Origin: Acidobacteriota bacterium
GTDB lineage: Bacteria; Acidobacteriota; Terriglobia; Acidiferrales; UBA7541
Reading direction: 5' to 3'
Assembly (NCBI GenBank): GCA_013289835.1
Contig: JABCZG010000010.1
Coordinates: 79,570-143,569, forward strand
DNA length: 64,000 nt
Shown: positions 1-9,894 of the stretch, one piece after another
Layout: the number at the start of each line of letters is the position of its first letter
How positions within the stretch are numbered: position 1 is the stretch's first letter
Notes under the pieces: generated by a model
What the model saw: the letters and a program-made list of their open reading frames with translations, nothing else
Databases searched by the model: none
What the model was told of the DNA's origin: nothing
Program-made: the position numbers and the translations under genes

Positions 1-439
1 CACCCGTGTTGAGCACATACACCAGGCCCCCATGCTGCGCGACGGCATTCGGTTCGCTGCCGCCAGAACTCACTTTGTCCACCAGCTCAAGTTCCGAACC
101 CTCCACGCGGAACACGGAAACTTCACCGCTACCCGCGTTGACCGCGAACAATAGGGAGTGATCCTGACTCAAGGTCAACGATCCTTGCGATTCCAACGGA
201 TCGGTGTTGCCTCCGCTTCCTCTGCCGCCAGTTGCAAACCGTCCTCCCTGCTGCAGCGTCCCATCCGCCGCGCGCTGAAAGGCGATCACTTCATTCTTGT
301 CCACGGAATTGGTCATGATGAATACGGCGGGCGCGCTTTCCCGACCGTTTTGACCTTGCTCCTGAGCAGTTGTGTGGATTGGTGACAACAGCCCTATCGC
401 GAGCGTACCGATCATGAGATTATGGATTATCCTGTCCAT
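1..439 (-). CDS. Secreted lactonase-type beta-propeller protein (5' part only)
   Basis: The reading frame runs from an ATG at 439 to the left edge without a stop, so only the first 146 codons are present. The N-terminus has a short basic start and a hydrophobic stretch (about residues 4-20), then a TTAQEQ-like cleavage region, which fits a signal peptide. After it come repeats with the logic of the 6-phosphogluconolactonase/YVTN propeller family: a MTNS..D.N.V.AF blade start near residue 42, an LTLSQDHSLLFAVNAGSG blade near residue 85, and a VLNTG blade at the edge. Such secreted propellers are common in Acidobacteriota, and their substrates are mostly unknown. I infer a periplasmic or secreted propeller and no specific enzyme activity. 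Confidence 0.75.
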   Translation of the reverse strand, partial: MDRIIHNLMIGTLAIGLLSPIHTTAQEQGQNGRESAPAVFIMTNSVDKNEVIAFQRAADGTLQQGGRFATGGRGSGGNTDPLESQGSLTLSQDHSLLFAVNAGSGEVSVFRVEGSELELVDKVSSGGSEPNAVAQHGGLVYVLNTG

Positions 440-765
440 CTGGTGGCTCCTGGTTTCGGTGATTAGCGCGCGCCGAAGTCAACAGGCGTGAAGGAACACT
501 CCCCCTTCAGACCCGGCGACTGCGCCGCCTGTGGGAGTCCGTCGCCTGCAAAAGGTTACAGACGCGCCAGCAAAACCCGGAAGCTAGACGATGTTTTAGA
601 TCTTCGCGCCTCAATTGTTCGAGCCACCCTTGCTTAGCTTCGATTGCTGGGGGACTTCTGGCCATCGACCGCGGGCTCTTGCCTTTTCCCGTTCGATGTA
701 TTCTATTTATCGCGCGCCTGGTTGCTTGGTTCACTTCCGGGCTGCCAGGGGTTTCCAAAGCGGGC
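440..765. other. Divergent intergenic region, no gene
   Basis: This region separates the propeller gene from the oxidase operon, which are divergently transcribed. I see no convincing coding frame in it. A frame runs upstream of the oxidase ATG at 766 back to 679, but it has no recognisable family content. A weak promoter-like pair, TTGCCT at 679-684 and TCTATT at 702-707 with 17 bases between, could serve the oxidase genes. This is low-confidence pattern matching only. Confidence 0.4.
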
Positions 766-2466
766 ATGGCGGGAAACGACAGCAGCGCAAATCAACCGGA
801 ATTGCCCAGGGCGGGATTCCTCGCTCGCGCTCTTTTCAACAGCGATCACAAAGCCATTGGTTTGCGATATCTGTGGCTGGCGCTGTTCAGCGTGTTTCTC
901 GGTATGGCGATGTCGCTGTTGATGCGCATCCACCTCGTCTGGCCGGGCGTGCACGTTCCGTTCTTTTCCGGACTCGGCGGGACGTCGGATCGGTACGCGG
1001 CCCTTGCGACGCTGCACGGTTCACTGATGGTCTTCCTGGTTTTGACGGCTGCGCCTCAAGCGGGCTTCGGCAACTACTTCTTACCGCTGCAAATCGGCGC
1101 GCGCGAAATGGCGTTTCCAATGCTCAACGCGCTTTCGTTTTGGGCCACGGCGGCTTCGCTCATTGGAATGACTGCGGCTTTTCTGATTGCGCCGCGCGCC
1201 GGAATCACGCTGTGGATCGTCAGCGTGGCGATTTTCTGCGCGGCGTCGCTTTTGAACGCGCTCAATTTCAGCGTCACCACCATCGATCAGCGCACCAAGG
1301 GAATGACGCTGCCGCGGCTTCCTCTCACCGTGTGGGCTTGGTTCATCAACGCCATCCTGGGACTTTTGATTTTCAGCATTCTCCTGGCGGCGTGCGTTTG
1401 CTTGCTCTCCGACCGCTTGTTGGGCGCGCATTTATTTGCGTCCTTTTATTTTCTAGGCGGGCAGCCGGTAAACGTTGGTGCGAATGTTGCGGCGAACGCG
1501 CACTCCGTGCTGTGGAAGCGGCTCTTCTGGTTTTTCGCGCAAGCCGAAGTGTATGTGGCCATGCTGCCGTGTTTCGGGCTGACGACGCATCTGCTTTCCA
1601 CGTTTTCGCGCAAGCCGGTGTGGATGGAGCGCCTCGTGGTCCTGGCGTTGTGTGGCGTGGGCGTTTTTGGATTTTGCGTTTGGGGCGAGCACATGTTTGC
1701 CAGCGGCATGAACCCTTTTTCGCCGCTGGTTTTCTCTCTGTTGGCTTCCTCGCTCGGACTCCCTGCGGTGATTCTGCTGATCAGTTGGCTGGGAACACTT
1801 TGGAACGCGCGCATTCAGCTCAATGCCGCGATGCTTTTCGCGCTAGGCTTCGTTTCGCTGTTTATGTCCGGAGGACTTTCCGGAATTTTTCTGGCGCGCC
1901 AAGACCTCGCGTCGGCTGCTGTCAGCGACGATTTTGTCACCGGCCATTTTCATCTGGTGATGGGTGTGGCGGCGACGTTTGCGATTCTGGGCGCGCTGTT
2001 TTTCTGGTTCCCGAAACTTTTTGGCCGGCGGTTGAACGAGCCGCTTGGCAAACTACATTTCTGGCTGACGTTCGCTGGCGTCTACTGCGTGTTCATGCCC
2101 ATGCACTGGCTTGGACTGATCGCCCACTCGCGGGTCTCCCCCGGTGAGGCGCTCGCTCCCGTGGCGGCCTCAGGCTCGCCCGTTCGCACCTTCATTACGT
2201 TTGCGATTCTCCTCACGGTGGCCGCGCAAGTGCTCTTCCTCCTCAATTTTCTTTGGAGCCTTTTCCGCGGCGAAAAAGTGGAGGAGTGTAACCCCTGGCG
2301 CGCCACCACCCTCGAATGGAGCGTCTCTTCGCCGCCGCCCGCCGATGATTTTGGCGACCGTGACCCCGTGGTGTATCGTGGGGCCTACGAATTCAGCGTG
2401 CCCGATGTGGCCGAGGATTTCGTGCCGCAGCATCTAACGCCGGAGCAGGTATCCAAGGTTCGCTAG
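766..2466 (+). CDS. Heme-copper oxidase-type subunit I with substituted CuB ligands
   Basis: 566 residues with about 12 or more membrane segments, related to cytochrome c oxidase subunit I. The heme ligands are visible: H84 in LHGSLMVF, and H394/H396 in GHFHLV. The CuB site is not normal. The usual GHPEVY motif reads AQAEVY, with Gln259 in place of the first CuB histidine. The usual HH pair reads GEHMF, with Glu308 and His309. The Tyr of the motif (Y263) and its Glu (E261) are kept. The D-channel Asp in the GARDMAFP-type loop is Glu, and the K-channel Lys before SWL is Leu. Such losses are known in NO-reductase-type members of this superfamily, so oxygen reduction should not be assumed. The ATG at 766 is chosen because conserved sequence starts soon after it. 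Subunit III follows 19 bases downstream, and no CuA subunit II is present in the window. Confidence 0.85.
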   Translation: MAGNDSSANQPELPRAGFLARALFNSDHKAIGLRYLWLALFSVFLGMAMSLLMRIHLVWPGVHVPFFSGLGGTSDRYAALATLHGSLMVFLVLTAAPQAGFGNYFLPLQIGAREMAFPMLNALSFWATAASLIGMTAAFLIAPRAGITLWIVSVAIFCAASLLNALNFSVTTIDQRTKGMTLPRLPLTVWAWFINAILGLLIFSILLAACVCLLSDRLLGAHLFASFYFLGGQPVNVGANVAANAHSVLWKRLFWFFAQAEVYVAMLPCFGLTTHLLSTFSRKPVWMERLVVLALCGVGVFGFCVWGEHMFASGMNPFSPLVFSLLASSLGLPAVILLISWLGTLWNARIQLNAAMLFALGFVSLFMSGGLSGIFLARQDLASAAVSDDFVTGHFHLVMGVAATFAILGALFFWFPKLFGRRLNEPLGKLHFWLTFAGVYCVFMPMHWLGLIAHSRVSPGEALAPVAASGSPVRTFITFAILLTVAAQVLFLLNFLWSLFRGEKVEECNPWRATTLEWSVSSPPPADDFGDRDPVVYRGAYEFSVPDVAEDFVPQHLTPEQVSKVR

Positions 2467-2485
2467 ACGAGGAAGAGAGATCACC

Positions 2486-3169
2486 ATGCCGGGCACAACC
2501 GCAACTCCGGAAATCGAGCTGATTATTGAAGACATCGGCGGCGGTGGAGGCGGCGGAACTCCGCCTAGTGGTGGAGAGGGCGGTGGTGGAGGCGGCGGAG
2601 ACAATGGCAAGCCGCGCCGTCCCTGGAAGCCGTCTGCGCGGCGCTACTACACCGGCATCGCCGTGGGGCTCGTCTCGATTCTGATGTTTTTTATGGCGCT
2701 GGCCAGCGCGTTTTTGGTGCGCCGAGGCACGAGCGGCGACTGGATTCCAGTGCATCTCCCGGCGGTGCTGTGGATCAACACGCTGGTGCTATTTGCGAGC
2801 AGCCTCACGTTGGAATTATCTCGCCGCAGTCTTTCACGCTCCGATCTGGGCGGCTTTCGAAACATGTGGGGGATCACCACGGGACTGGGCATTCTATTTT
2901 TGATCGGCCAGCTGGTGGCGTGGCGGCAACTGGTGGCGCAAGGTGTTTTCATGGCCACAAATCCCGCCAGCAGTTTTTTCTACATTTTCACGGCGGCCCA
3001 CGGTGTGCATCTCTTGGGTGGCATCGGCGCACTGGTCTATGTTTTCATCCGAAAGTTTGAGCCGGAAAGCATCACGCTTCCGACGGCCGCGGAGATCACT
3101 TCCTTCTACTGGCATTTCATGGATGGGCTGTGGGTTTTTCTGCTCGCGCTGCTTTACCTGGGAAAATAA
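2486..3169 (+). CDS. Cytochrome c oxidase subunit III family protein
   Basis: 227 residues with five predicted membrane helices (about 50-75, 90-115, 130-160, 165-195 and 205-225). The subunit III signatures are HGVHLLGG in helix 4 and a SFYWHFMDGLWVFL-type helix at the C-terminus. The first 45 residues are cytoplasmic and carry two long glycine runs (residues about 13-19 and 27-33), an unusual flexible tail. A good ribosome site (GAGGAAGAGAG) precedes the ATG. It lies 19 bases after the CuB-substituted subunit I and is surely co-transcribed with it. Its role is structural partner of that subunit; no subunit II gene follows. Confidence 0.88.
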   Translation: MPGTTATPEIELIIEDIGGGGGGGTPPSGGEGGGGGGGDNGKPRRPWKPSARRYYTGIAVGLVSILMFFMALASAFLVRRGTSGDWIPVHLPAVLWINTLVLFASSLTLELSRRSLSRSDLGGFRNMWGITTGLGILFLIGQLVAWRQLVAQGVFMATNPASSFFYIFTAAHGVHLLGGIGALVYVFIRKFEPESITLPTAAEITSFYWHFMDGLWVFLLALLYLGK

Positions 3170-3186
3170 GCGGAGCTCGAAACGAA

Positions 3187-4326
3187 TTAGCACTTCAGAA
3201 ATTCTGCAATAGCGTCCACCACTCGCGCGATCTGTTCCTTGCGCAATTCCGGATACATCGGCAGCGAGAGCACCTCCTGCGCGGCGCGCTCCGCGTGCGG
3301 GAAATCGCCGGGCTTATGGCCGAGTGAGGCGTACAAGGGCTGGAGGTGCAGGGGATGCGGATAGTAGACCGTGTTGCCGATTTTCCGCGCGCTCAAGAAT
3401 TGCTGAAGGGCGTCGCGCCGCTCCACGCGAATCGTATATTGGTGGAAGACGTGTTCGAATCCGTCCGGAGTGATGGGAGGCATGACGCCGGGAATATGGT
3501 TCAACAGGCGCGTGTATTCGGCAGCGTTTGATTGGCGAGCGCGCTGCCAGTCCGAAAGATGGCGAAGCTTCACGCGAAGGATGGCGGCCTGCATTTCGTC
3601 GAGGCGGCTGTTCCAACCGGGCTCGGTGCTCAAATATTTTGCGGTTTGTCCGTGATTGCGCAGCGTTCGAACGCGCTCGGCAATTTGCGGCGAATTCGTC
3701 ACGACCATGCCTGCGTCGCCATACGCACCGAGATTTTTCGTCGGATAAAAACTGATACAGGCGGCGTCGCCGATCGAGCCCGTGGGCCGGCCTTTGTAGG
3801 ACGCGCCAATCGCTTGCGCGTTGTCTTCAATCACGGGCAGTTTATGTGCCTTCGCAAAGGCCATGATCGGATCCATGTCCGCGGCGAGGCCGTAGAGGTG
3901 CACGACCACAATCGCGCGTGTGCGCGAGGTCACGCGCCGTTCGAGTTCGGAGGCATCCATGTTGTAAGTGTCCGGCCGGATGTCCACGAAAACGGGCTTG
4001 GCACCGAGGGCGCTTACCGCGCTCCCTGTGGCCACAAACGTAAACGGGGGCAAGAGCACTTCGTCGCCAGCCTGCACGCCGCAAGCCCGCAAGGAAAGAA
4101 TGAGCGCATCGGTTCCCGAGGCCAGGCCGACGCCGTGCGAGACGCCGCTGAGTTTGGCAATCTCTTCTTCCAGTGCGACGCCTTCGCCGCCCAAAACGAA
4201 TTGTTGTGAAGCCATCACCCGCTCGACTGCGGTGCGAATTTCGCCGCCAATGGAAGCGTATTGCGCCGCGAGGTCGAGCTGCGGCACCGCTTCGAACGAC
4301 GGGCCGGCCATGGGAGGTGTGCTCAT
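3187..4326 (-). CDS. DegT/DnrJ/EryC1/StrS family PLP aminotransferase
   Basis: 379 residues, the normal length for the sugar aminotransferase family. Visible marks are the SGTDAL phosphate-binding turn (about 70-75), the LPPFTFVAT segment (92-100), the [11 protein letters not shown] motif with the PLP-binding Asp, and the catalytic lysine K197 in [14 protein letters not shown]. The C-terminal part ([19 protein letters not shown]) also matches the family. Members transaminate keto-sugars bound to nucleotides during surface polysaccharide synthesis, but no other sugar gene is nearby, so the substrate is unknown. The gene is divergent from the following aminotransferase and converges with the oxidase operon. 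Confidence 0.9.
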   Translation of the reverse strand: MSTPPMAGPSFEAVPQLDLAAQYASIGGEIRTAVERVMASQQFVLGGEGVALEEEIAKLSGVSHGVGLASGTDALILSLRACGVQAGDEVLLPPFTFVATGSAVSALGAKPVFVDIRPDTYNMDASELERRVTSRTRAIVVVHLYGLAADMDPIMAFAKAHKLPVIEDNAQAIGASYKGRPTGSIGDAACISFYPTKNLGAYGDAGMVVTNSPQIAERVRTLRNHGQTAKYLSTEPGWNSRLDEMQAAILRVKLRHLSDWQRARQSNAAEYTRLLNHIPGVMPPITPDGFEHVFHQYTIRVERRDALQQFLSARKIGNTVYYPHPLHLQPLYASLGHKPGDFPHAERAAQEVLSLPMYPELRKEQIARVVDAIAEFLKC

Positions 4327-4449
4327 GTGTTGAGGTTTGCCGCCTTCAGTATACGTGAGCCTGATGCGATGGGGGATTCCTCGCCTGCTGGATATAATGA
4401 TGCGGCACGATTCGAACGATGGAGTGCAACGTCGCAGTTCAAAGCCGTC

Positions 4450-5613
4450 ATGTTCGCAAAACGCACAAATTGGAATCTGACGCTGAACCTGCTTAGCGAA
4501 GCGCTAGCGGCGCATCGCGCGGCAGGAAAGCCGTTGATGGACCTCACCGTTTCGAATCCCACCGAGTGCGGCTTAGCGTATGACACCGAAGCGATTCTGG
4601 GGGCGCTGCGGAACGCGGAGTCGCTCAAGTACGAACCGAGCGCGAAGGGGCTCGAGTCGGCCCGGCGCACGGTCTCCGCGTATTACGTGGAGCACGGCGC
4701 AAACGTCGGCGTGGAAGACATTCTTCTTACCACCAGCACCAGCGAAGCCTATTCGTACGTCTTTCGAACGCTCTGCGATCCCGGCGACGAAATTCTGATT
4801 CCCTCGCCAAGTTATCCGCTGTTCGATTTCCTGGCAGATATTCAAGACGTGAAGCTGGTGCGCTATCCGCTGCTCTACGATCATGGATGGCTGATTGATT
4901 TTCATTCTTTGGAGCAGGCCATCACGTCGCGGACGCGTGGAGTGATCGTCGTTCACCCCAATAATCCGACCGGGCATTTCGTGAAGCCGGCGGAAATGGC
5001 CAAGTTGAATGCCATTTGTTGCGCACGGCAGTTGGCGATTATCGCCGATGAAGTCTTTCTCGATTTCGCGCTGGACGCCACAACGCAGCCCACGACCTTT
5101 GCGGCAAATCCGGCCGCGCTGACTTTCACGCTGAGTGGACTCTCGAAAATTTCCGGTCTGCCACAAATGAAGGCCGCTTGGTTGGTGGCAAGCGGACCTC
5201 AAGAGATGAAAAGGGAAGCCCTGGCCCGGCTGGAAGTCATCGCCGACACCTACCTTTCTATGAGCGCGCCGGCGCAACTGGCAATGCCGGCGTTCCTCCA
5301 GCAGCGACACAGTTTTCAGAAACAGTTGATCTCGCGCGTGCGGCGGAATCTGGGCCAACTGGACCGCTTGTTGGCCGGGCAACGCGTCTGCGAGCGGCTC
5401 GCTCTGGAAGGCGGCTGGTACGCCGTTCTGCGTGTCCCCGCTACGCGCTCGAACGAAGACCTTGCCTTGGACCTGCTCGCTACGAAAGGGGTTTTCGTGC
5501 ACCCAGGCCATTTCTACGACTTCCCGGCCGATGGTTTTCTGATTGTCAGCCTCATTTGCCCAGAGCCGGAGTTCTCTCGAGGCGTGGTTGGCCTCCTCAG
5601 TTCTCTCGACTGA
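4450..5613 (+). CDS. PLP-dependent aminotransferase, class I/II fold
   Basis: 387 residues from the ATG at 4450. The frame is open further upstream, but the extra part has no family character. Motifs: [12 protein letters not shown] substrate/PLP region, PSPSYPLF, the HPNNPTGHF turn, the IADEVFLDF Asp that binds the pyridine nitrogen, and the Schiff-base lysine in [14 protein letters not shown]. This is the aspartate/alanine aminotransferase superfamily (fold I), and specificity cannot be read. A TATAAT box at 4393-4398 sits about 50 bases upstream and could be the -10 element, but I find no good -35. The gene is divergent from the DegT-type gene. Confidence 0.88.
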   Translation: MFAKRTNWNLTLNLLSEALAAHRAAGKPLMDLTVSNPTECGLAYDTEAILGALRNAESLKYEPSAKGLESARRTVSAYYVEHGANVGVEDILLTTSTSEAYSYVFRTLCDPGDEILIPSPSYPLFDFLADIQDVKLVRYPLLYDHGWLIDFHSLEQAITSRTRGVIVVHPNNPTGHFVKPAEMAKLNAICCARQLAIIADEVFLDFALDATTQPTTFAANPAALTFTLSGLSKISGLPQMKAAWLVASGPQEMKREALARLEVIADTYLSMSAPAQLAMPAFLQQRHSFQKQLISRVRRNLGQLDRLLAGQRVCERLALEGGWYAVLRVPATRSNEDLALDLLATKGVFVHPGHFYDFPADGFLIVSLICPEPEFSRGVVGLLSSLD

Positions 5614-5900
5614 ACGCGTGCTCGGGAGCTTAAAGCGCCCACGCTCTGGGTATAAGAGAGCCTTTCAGGCTTCACAATCTAGTAGAAGAGCCGCCTCCCT
5701 CCTACAGTTAATGGAATAAAGAACTTCTAAATCGCCTATTCTGGTTCCAGTACCACCCCCTCAAACAAAGAAGTTATTGGAACTTCATCTAAAAATGACA
5801 TAAAGCATAGATTGGAAAGCACCTTGCATTACTTCCGAGCGGACCTGTGGTGGTCCAACGCTTTTCCATCCTCAAATTGACGTTGACGGGGGCAAAAGAT

Positions 5901-8900
5901 ATGAAACGTGTCCTGCCTGGGGGGGCTATACTGCCCTTCTGTTTGTCAGTGATCGCGATTGTGGTTCTGTTGTTCAGTCCGCTTGGAATTCAACCGGTGA
6001 AGGCGGACAACTTGTATGCAAAGATTCAGGGAACGGTAACAGACCCGACAGGAGCAGTTTTGTCTGGCGTGAAGCTCACCGCCACCAACGTCGGGACCAA
6101 TCTCGCGTATTCGGCGCAGACCAGCGCGGACGGAAACTACGTCTTCCTGAACCTGCCGATCGGCACGTACCGCGTTACGGCTACGAACTCCGGCTTCCGG
6201 ACGTTCACCGCGACGGGTATTACGCTGGTTCTCGATCAGATTTTTGCCCTCAACATTAAGATGGAGTTGGGCCAGGTTTCCGAGCAGGTGCTGGTGGAAG
6301 CCTCGAACGTGCAGGTTGAAACGACCAACACGCAGCTCGGCACGGTCATCAACGGCGATACCATCGTGGATATGCCCCTGAACGGCCGCAACTGGACACA
6401 GTTGCAGCTGCTGCAGCCCGGCGTTATGGCTTCGTCCGACCGCTTTGGCACGTATTCGACGAACGGCAGCCAGACCCAGCAGAACAGCTTCCTGATCAAC
6501 GGCCAGGATTCGAACGACCTGCCCCTCAATACTCCTCTCATCATCCCGAGCCCGGACGCCATCGCGGAATTCAGCATGGTCACGGACACCATCAATCCGG
6601 AATACGGCCGCAACTCCGGCGCCATCATGAACGCCGCGATTAAGTCTGGCACGAACAGCTTCCACGGCAGCGCTTTCGACTTCTATCGCGACACGTTCCT
6701 GAACACCTCGGATTTCTTTACCCATTCCCCGGCGGTATTCCATCAGAACCAGTTCGGCGGGACGGTTGGCGGACCGATTTGGAAGAATCACACCTTCTTC
6801 TTCTTCTCGTATCAAGGGACTCGGGCGCGCACCCCGCAAACCTCAAATACGCAAAACGTCTATTCTCAGGCGGAGCTGAACGGAGACTTCAGCCAAGGCG
6901 CGGACTTCGACACAGCTAATGGCGTTCCGTATATCGCCGAATCCACTACGAAATCCCCAATCGCTCTATGGGGCGATAACGCGTCCACATGTCCTGTCGG
7001 CACACCGCAATGCGCAGCCAACAGCACCACCTTCGGGTCCTTATTCAGCACTGGCCATATTCCCACTGCAGATTTCAATGCGCTGTCAATGAAGCTGGTG
7101 AATCAGTTTGTTCCGCTGCCAAACACAGGGGTGAACGGCTTCAACTTCACCGCCGTGGAGCCCAGCACGACCAATCAATACCTCTGGCAGGTGGACCACA
7201 CCTTCAACTCCAAGGATTCCATCAGGACCTATGGATTCCTTTCAAGCAATCCGACTGAGGAAACGCTTCCGTTTACGGGAGCGACCTTGCCGGGTTTCCC
7301 CGAGGTGGACCAGCGCCATGCGAAGCAATTCACCGCATCGTGGAATCACGTTTTCAACTCGAACGTGCTGAACGAGTTGCGTTTTGGCTACACACGGTTC
7401 AATTTCGCGGCAGTAGAGCCGCAAACGCCGGTCCTGCCTTCAGCTTTCGGGTTCACTGGCATCAACGTTCAGGATGCTGCGGGAGCAGGACTCCCGGTCA
7501 TCACCGTATCTGGCAACGTCACTGGGCAGACCAGTTTCACGCTGGGGTTCAGTGCCAATGGACCGCAACCACGTCTGGACCAGACGTACCAGCTCGACGA
7601 TAACTTCAGCTACGTCTTGGGACGCCACACTCTTAAATTCGGCTATGATGGACGACGCTTTCATGTGACGAATCCCTTCTTCTTTGACAATGACGGCGCC
7701 TTCAGTTTTGCCACCAATGGCGCATTTAGCAGTGGGGTGGCGGGAGCGGACTTCCTGCTAGGGATCCCCGACAGCTACGCGCAGAGCAGCGGTGGCTTTA
7801 TTGACGCGGGCGCGCAAGAGCACTATATGTACGCGCAGGACTCGTGGAAGGCAAAGTCTAACCTCACAGTCAATTATGGACTGGCCTGGCAAATTAACGG
7901 TCCCCTTACGGACCACTTTAATGATGGCCGAGCGATAAATTGCTTCCGTCCTGGCGAGCAGTCAGCGATCTTCCCAACAGCCCCGGTTGGCTTGGTCTTC
8001 CCTGGAGATAATGGCTGTACCTCTTCCGGTATCTCCACGGGCTACACACACTTTGCTCCGCGCCTCGGATTTGCCTGGGCGCCCCACGCGAGCGGAGGGC
8101 TCGGGCGTCTGACAGGTGATCAGGGGAAATTCTCGATCCGCAGCGGCGTGGGCATTTACTACAACCAAGTGGAAGAAGAACTGTCCCTGCAAAATTTGAC
8201 GGCGCCGCCGTTCTCGCTGAGCGACGCGGGCATTGGAGACGTAGGAGGGAGTCCGACTTTTGCAGCCCCCTTTACGGACATCTCGGGTGCAGGTTCGATC
8301 CCGAATAAATATCCGTTCACTCCGCCTCCAGCTGGAAGCAAGGTCGACTTTACGTTCTTTGCGCCGATGTCCCTCAACGTCCTCGACCCGAAGTTTGCAG
8401 TGCCTTACTCGGTGAACTACAACCTGACAATTCAACGTGAACTTCCCGGCCAGATGATTTTGTCAGTCGGCTACGTAGGGTCACAAGGGCGTCATCTTGA
8501 GCGCGCTTACGAGCTAAACCCCTCGCTTCCAGGAGCATGCGCGGCGGATGTCGCAATTCCCCCTGACCCCCCATTTACCACTTCGCCCACTACTTGTCTT
8601 AATTCAGCTTCGGGTCGAGCGCGGCAAGGGTTCTTTTTCCCGGGGAATTTCAAATACCCGACGATCATTCCCGGATCGAACCTTAGCCCGATTACTCCGA
8701 ACGGCGAACTGTACTTTGGCTCGGTCGGCCAGCAAGCGACAGATGGAGACTCCAAGTACAACTCATTGCAGGCCAGCCTGAACAAGCGGATATCGCACGG
8801 GCTGAGCTTCCTGCTCTCCTATACGTATTCTCACGCGATGGACGACGGGTCCAGCTTTGAGAACTCTGCCTTTGGCACGCGCGGCACAAACCCGTTCATC

Positions 8901-9512
8901 AACAGCCTGAACTGGGGCAATTCCGCCTTCGACGCTCGCCAGCGTTTTGTGGCTAGCTATGACTACGAACTTCCGGTTCCCCATGCCCTTACAACCAATT
9001 CGGCCATGAGTAGGGTCTTCAAGGGATGGAGAGTCGCCGGCAACACCACATTCCAGACCGGGTTCCCGATCAATATGTCGGATTCTTCGTTCAGCTCTGG
9101 CACTTGCTGGGAGTTCTCGTTCTACGGCTGCCCAGACAACCCTAATCAGGTAGCTCCAGTCACGATTGTGAATCCGCGGGCCACCGGCGTCGTCCCCGGC
9201 CAGAAAGTCGGGCAGAGCTACTATTTCCTCCCCGCGGCGTTTACGCACGCCGCTCCCGGAACCTTTGGGAATGTGGGAAGAGACTCGTTCTCTGGGCCAG
9301 GCTTGAACTTCACCAACCTAGGCCTCTACAAGGACATCCAAATCAGAGAACAGATGAGATTTGAGCTCAGACTCGAATCCTACAACACCTTTAACCATGT
9401 CAACTTCAACGCGCCCAGTTCGAACGTCAACTCGAGCTTGGACGGACGTATCACCAGCGACGGTAACATCGGACCGCGCACGGTGCAGTTGGCGGGCAAG
9501 TTCTACTTCTAA
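5901..9512 (+). CDS. TonB-dependent receptor, Oar-like with carboxypeptidase-regulatory domain
   Basis: 1203 residues. A signal peptide covers roughly residues 1-36 and ends at VKA. It is followed by a carboxypeptidase-regulatory-like beta-sandwich (IQGTVTDPTGAVLSGVKLTATN onward, about 40-125), then a plug region (LNGRNWTQLQLLQPGV, about 155-270), then a long beta-barrel that ends in a terminal Phe (AGKFYF), the usual outer-membrane insertion signal. This architecture is expanded in Acidobacteriota and is thought to import large or unusual substrates; the ligand is unknown. The ATG at 5901 is favoured over the one at 5847 because it starts directly at the signal peptide. Upstream, TTGGAA (5777-5782) and CATAAA (5799-5804) form a weak promoter candidate. 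A strong terminator follows the gene. Confidence 0.9.
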   Translation: MKRVLPGGAILPFCLSVIAIVVLLFSPLGIQPVKADNLYAKIQGTVTDPTGAVLSGVKLTATNVGTNLAYSAQTSADGNYVFLNLPIGTYRVTATNSGFRTFTATGITLVLDQIFALNIKMELGQVSEQVLVEASNVQVETTNTQLGTVINGDTIVDMPLNGRNWTQLQLLQPGVMASSDRFGTYSTNGSQTQQNSFLINGQDSNDLPLNTPLIIPSPDAIAEFSMVTDTINPEYGRNSGAIMNAAIKSGTNSFHGSAFDFYRDTFLNTSDFFTHSPAVFHQNQFGGTVGGPIWKNHTFFFFSYQGTRARTPQTSNTQNVYSQAELNGDFSQGADFDTANGVPYIAESTTKSPIALWGDNASTCPVGTPQCAANSTTFGSLFSTGHIPTADFNALSMKLVNQFVPLPNTGVNGFNFTAVEPSTTNQYLWQVDHTFNSKDSIRTYGFLSSNPTEETLPFTGATLPGFPEVDQRHAKQFTASWNHVFNSNVLNELRFGYTRFNFAAVEPQTPVLPSAFGFTGINVQDAAGAGLPVITVSGNVTGQTSFTLGFSANGPQPRLDQTYQLDDNFSYVLGRHTLKFGYDGRRFHVTNPFFFDNDGAFSFATNGAFSSGVAGADFLLGIPDSYAQSSGGFIDAGAQEHYMYAQDSWKAKSNLTVNYGLAWQINGPLTDHFNDGRAINCFRPGEQSAIFPTAPVGLVFPGDNGCTSSGISTGYTHFAPRLGFAWAPHASGGLGRLTGDQGKFSIRSGVGIYYNQVEEELSLQNLTAPPFSLSDAGIGDVGGSPTFAAPFTDISGAGSIPNKYPFTPPPAGSKVDFTFFAPMSLNVLDPKFAVPYSVNYNLTIQRELPGQMILSVGYVGSQGRHLERAYELNPSLPGACAADVAIPPDPPFTTSPTTCLNSASGRARQGFFFPGNFKYPTIIPGSNLSPITPNGELYFGSVGQQATDGDSKYNSLQASLNKRISHGLSFLLSYTYSHAMDDGSSFENSAFGTRGTNPFINSLNWGNSAFDARQRFVASYDYELPVPHALTTNSAMSRVFKGWRVAGNTTFQTGFPINMSDSSFSSGTCWEFSFYGCPDNPNQVAPVTIVNPRATGVVPGQKVGQSYYFLPAAFTHAAPGTFGNVGRDSFSGPGLNFTNLGLYKDIQIREQMRFELRLESYNTFNHVNFNAPSSNVNSSLDGRITSDGNIGPRTVQLAGKFYF

Positions 9513-9534
9513 CCTTTAACCAAGCTGTACTCAG

Positions 9535-9569
9535 AAAAGGGCGTCCCGGTAAATCCGGGACGCCCTTTT
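9535..9569 (+). terminator. Rho-independent terminator of the TonB receptor gene
   Basis: A perfect inverted repeat, GGGCGTCCCGG (9539-9549) and CCGGGACGCCC (9555-9565), has a five-base loop. It is flanked by AAAA before and TTTT after, giving a 15-base-pair stem counting the A/T pairs. It lies 23 bases after the stop codon and can act in both directions, so it may also insulate the convergent small gene. Confidence 0.9.
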
Positions 9570-9627
9570 CGTTTTCAAACCGATCAATCTGCGGCGGAGA
9601 TTTGCCTGGGCGCGCGGGTTTTACTCT

Positions 9628-9885
9628 CTAGCGCAGGCGGCCGGGAGGGTCGGCGGGGGAAGGCATTGTGGCGGACTTGTTGCTGGCTGCCGAGTTGGCG
9701 GTGACGTTCACCGGCGCAGGGTTGGGCAGGCCCGCGCCAGCGTTTAACTCCACGTGGTCTTTCCCACATGCGGGGCAGTAACCTTTGCCGGTGTCCTCGT
9801 CGCGCAGGCTGGCGAGTTCGTAGCAGCCGCAGATGCAATCGCAGTAGCCTGTTTCGGAGGCGGTCTTAATCGGTATCAGCGCCAT
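9628..9885 (-). CDS. Small cysteine-rich zinc-ribbon-like protein
   Basis: 85 residues. The first half holds four cysteines in a YCDCICGCY block (about residues 14-19) and a second CPAC pair (about residues 37-40), a spacing that suggests a small zinc ribbon. The second half is Asn/Ala/Pro rich and probably disordered. I do not recognise the family. The start at 9885 is supported by a well-placed promoter (see 9895-9923), which predicts a transcript beginning only a few bases before the ATG, so the mRNA would be leaderless or nearly so; no ribosome site is visible. It converges with the TonB receptor gene across the terminator. Confidence 0.6.
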   Translation of the reverse strand: MALIPIKTASETGYCDCICGCYELASLRDEDTGKGYCPACGKDHVELNAGAGLPNPAPVNVTANSAASNKSATMPSPADPPGRLR

Positions 9886-9894
9886 AACAGGGGA

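Noticed and set aside
615..2147. 510-codon open frame overlapping the oxidase gene
   Set aside because: Shadow of the oxidase frame: Arg/His/Ala-rich with no family content, and it gives no explanation for the conserved membrane protein in the other frame.
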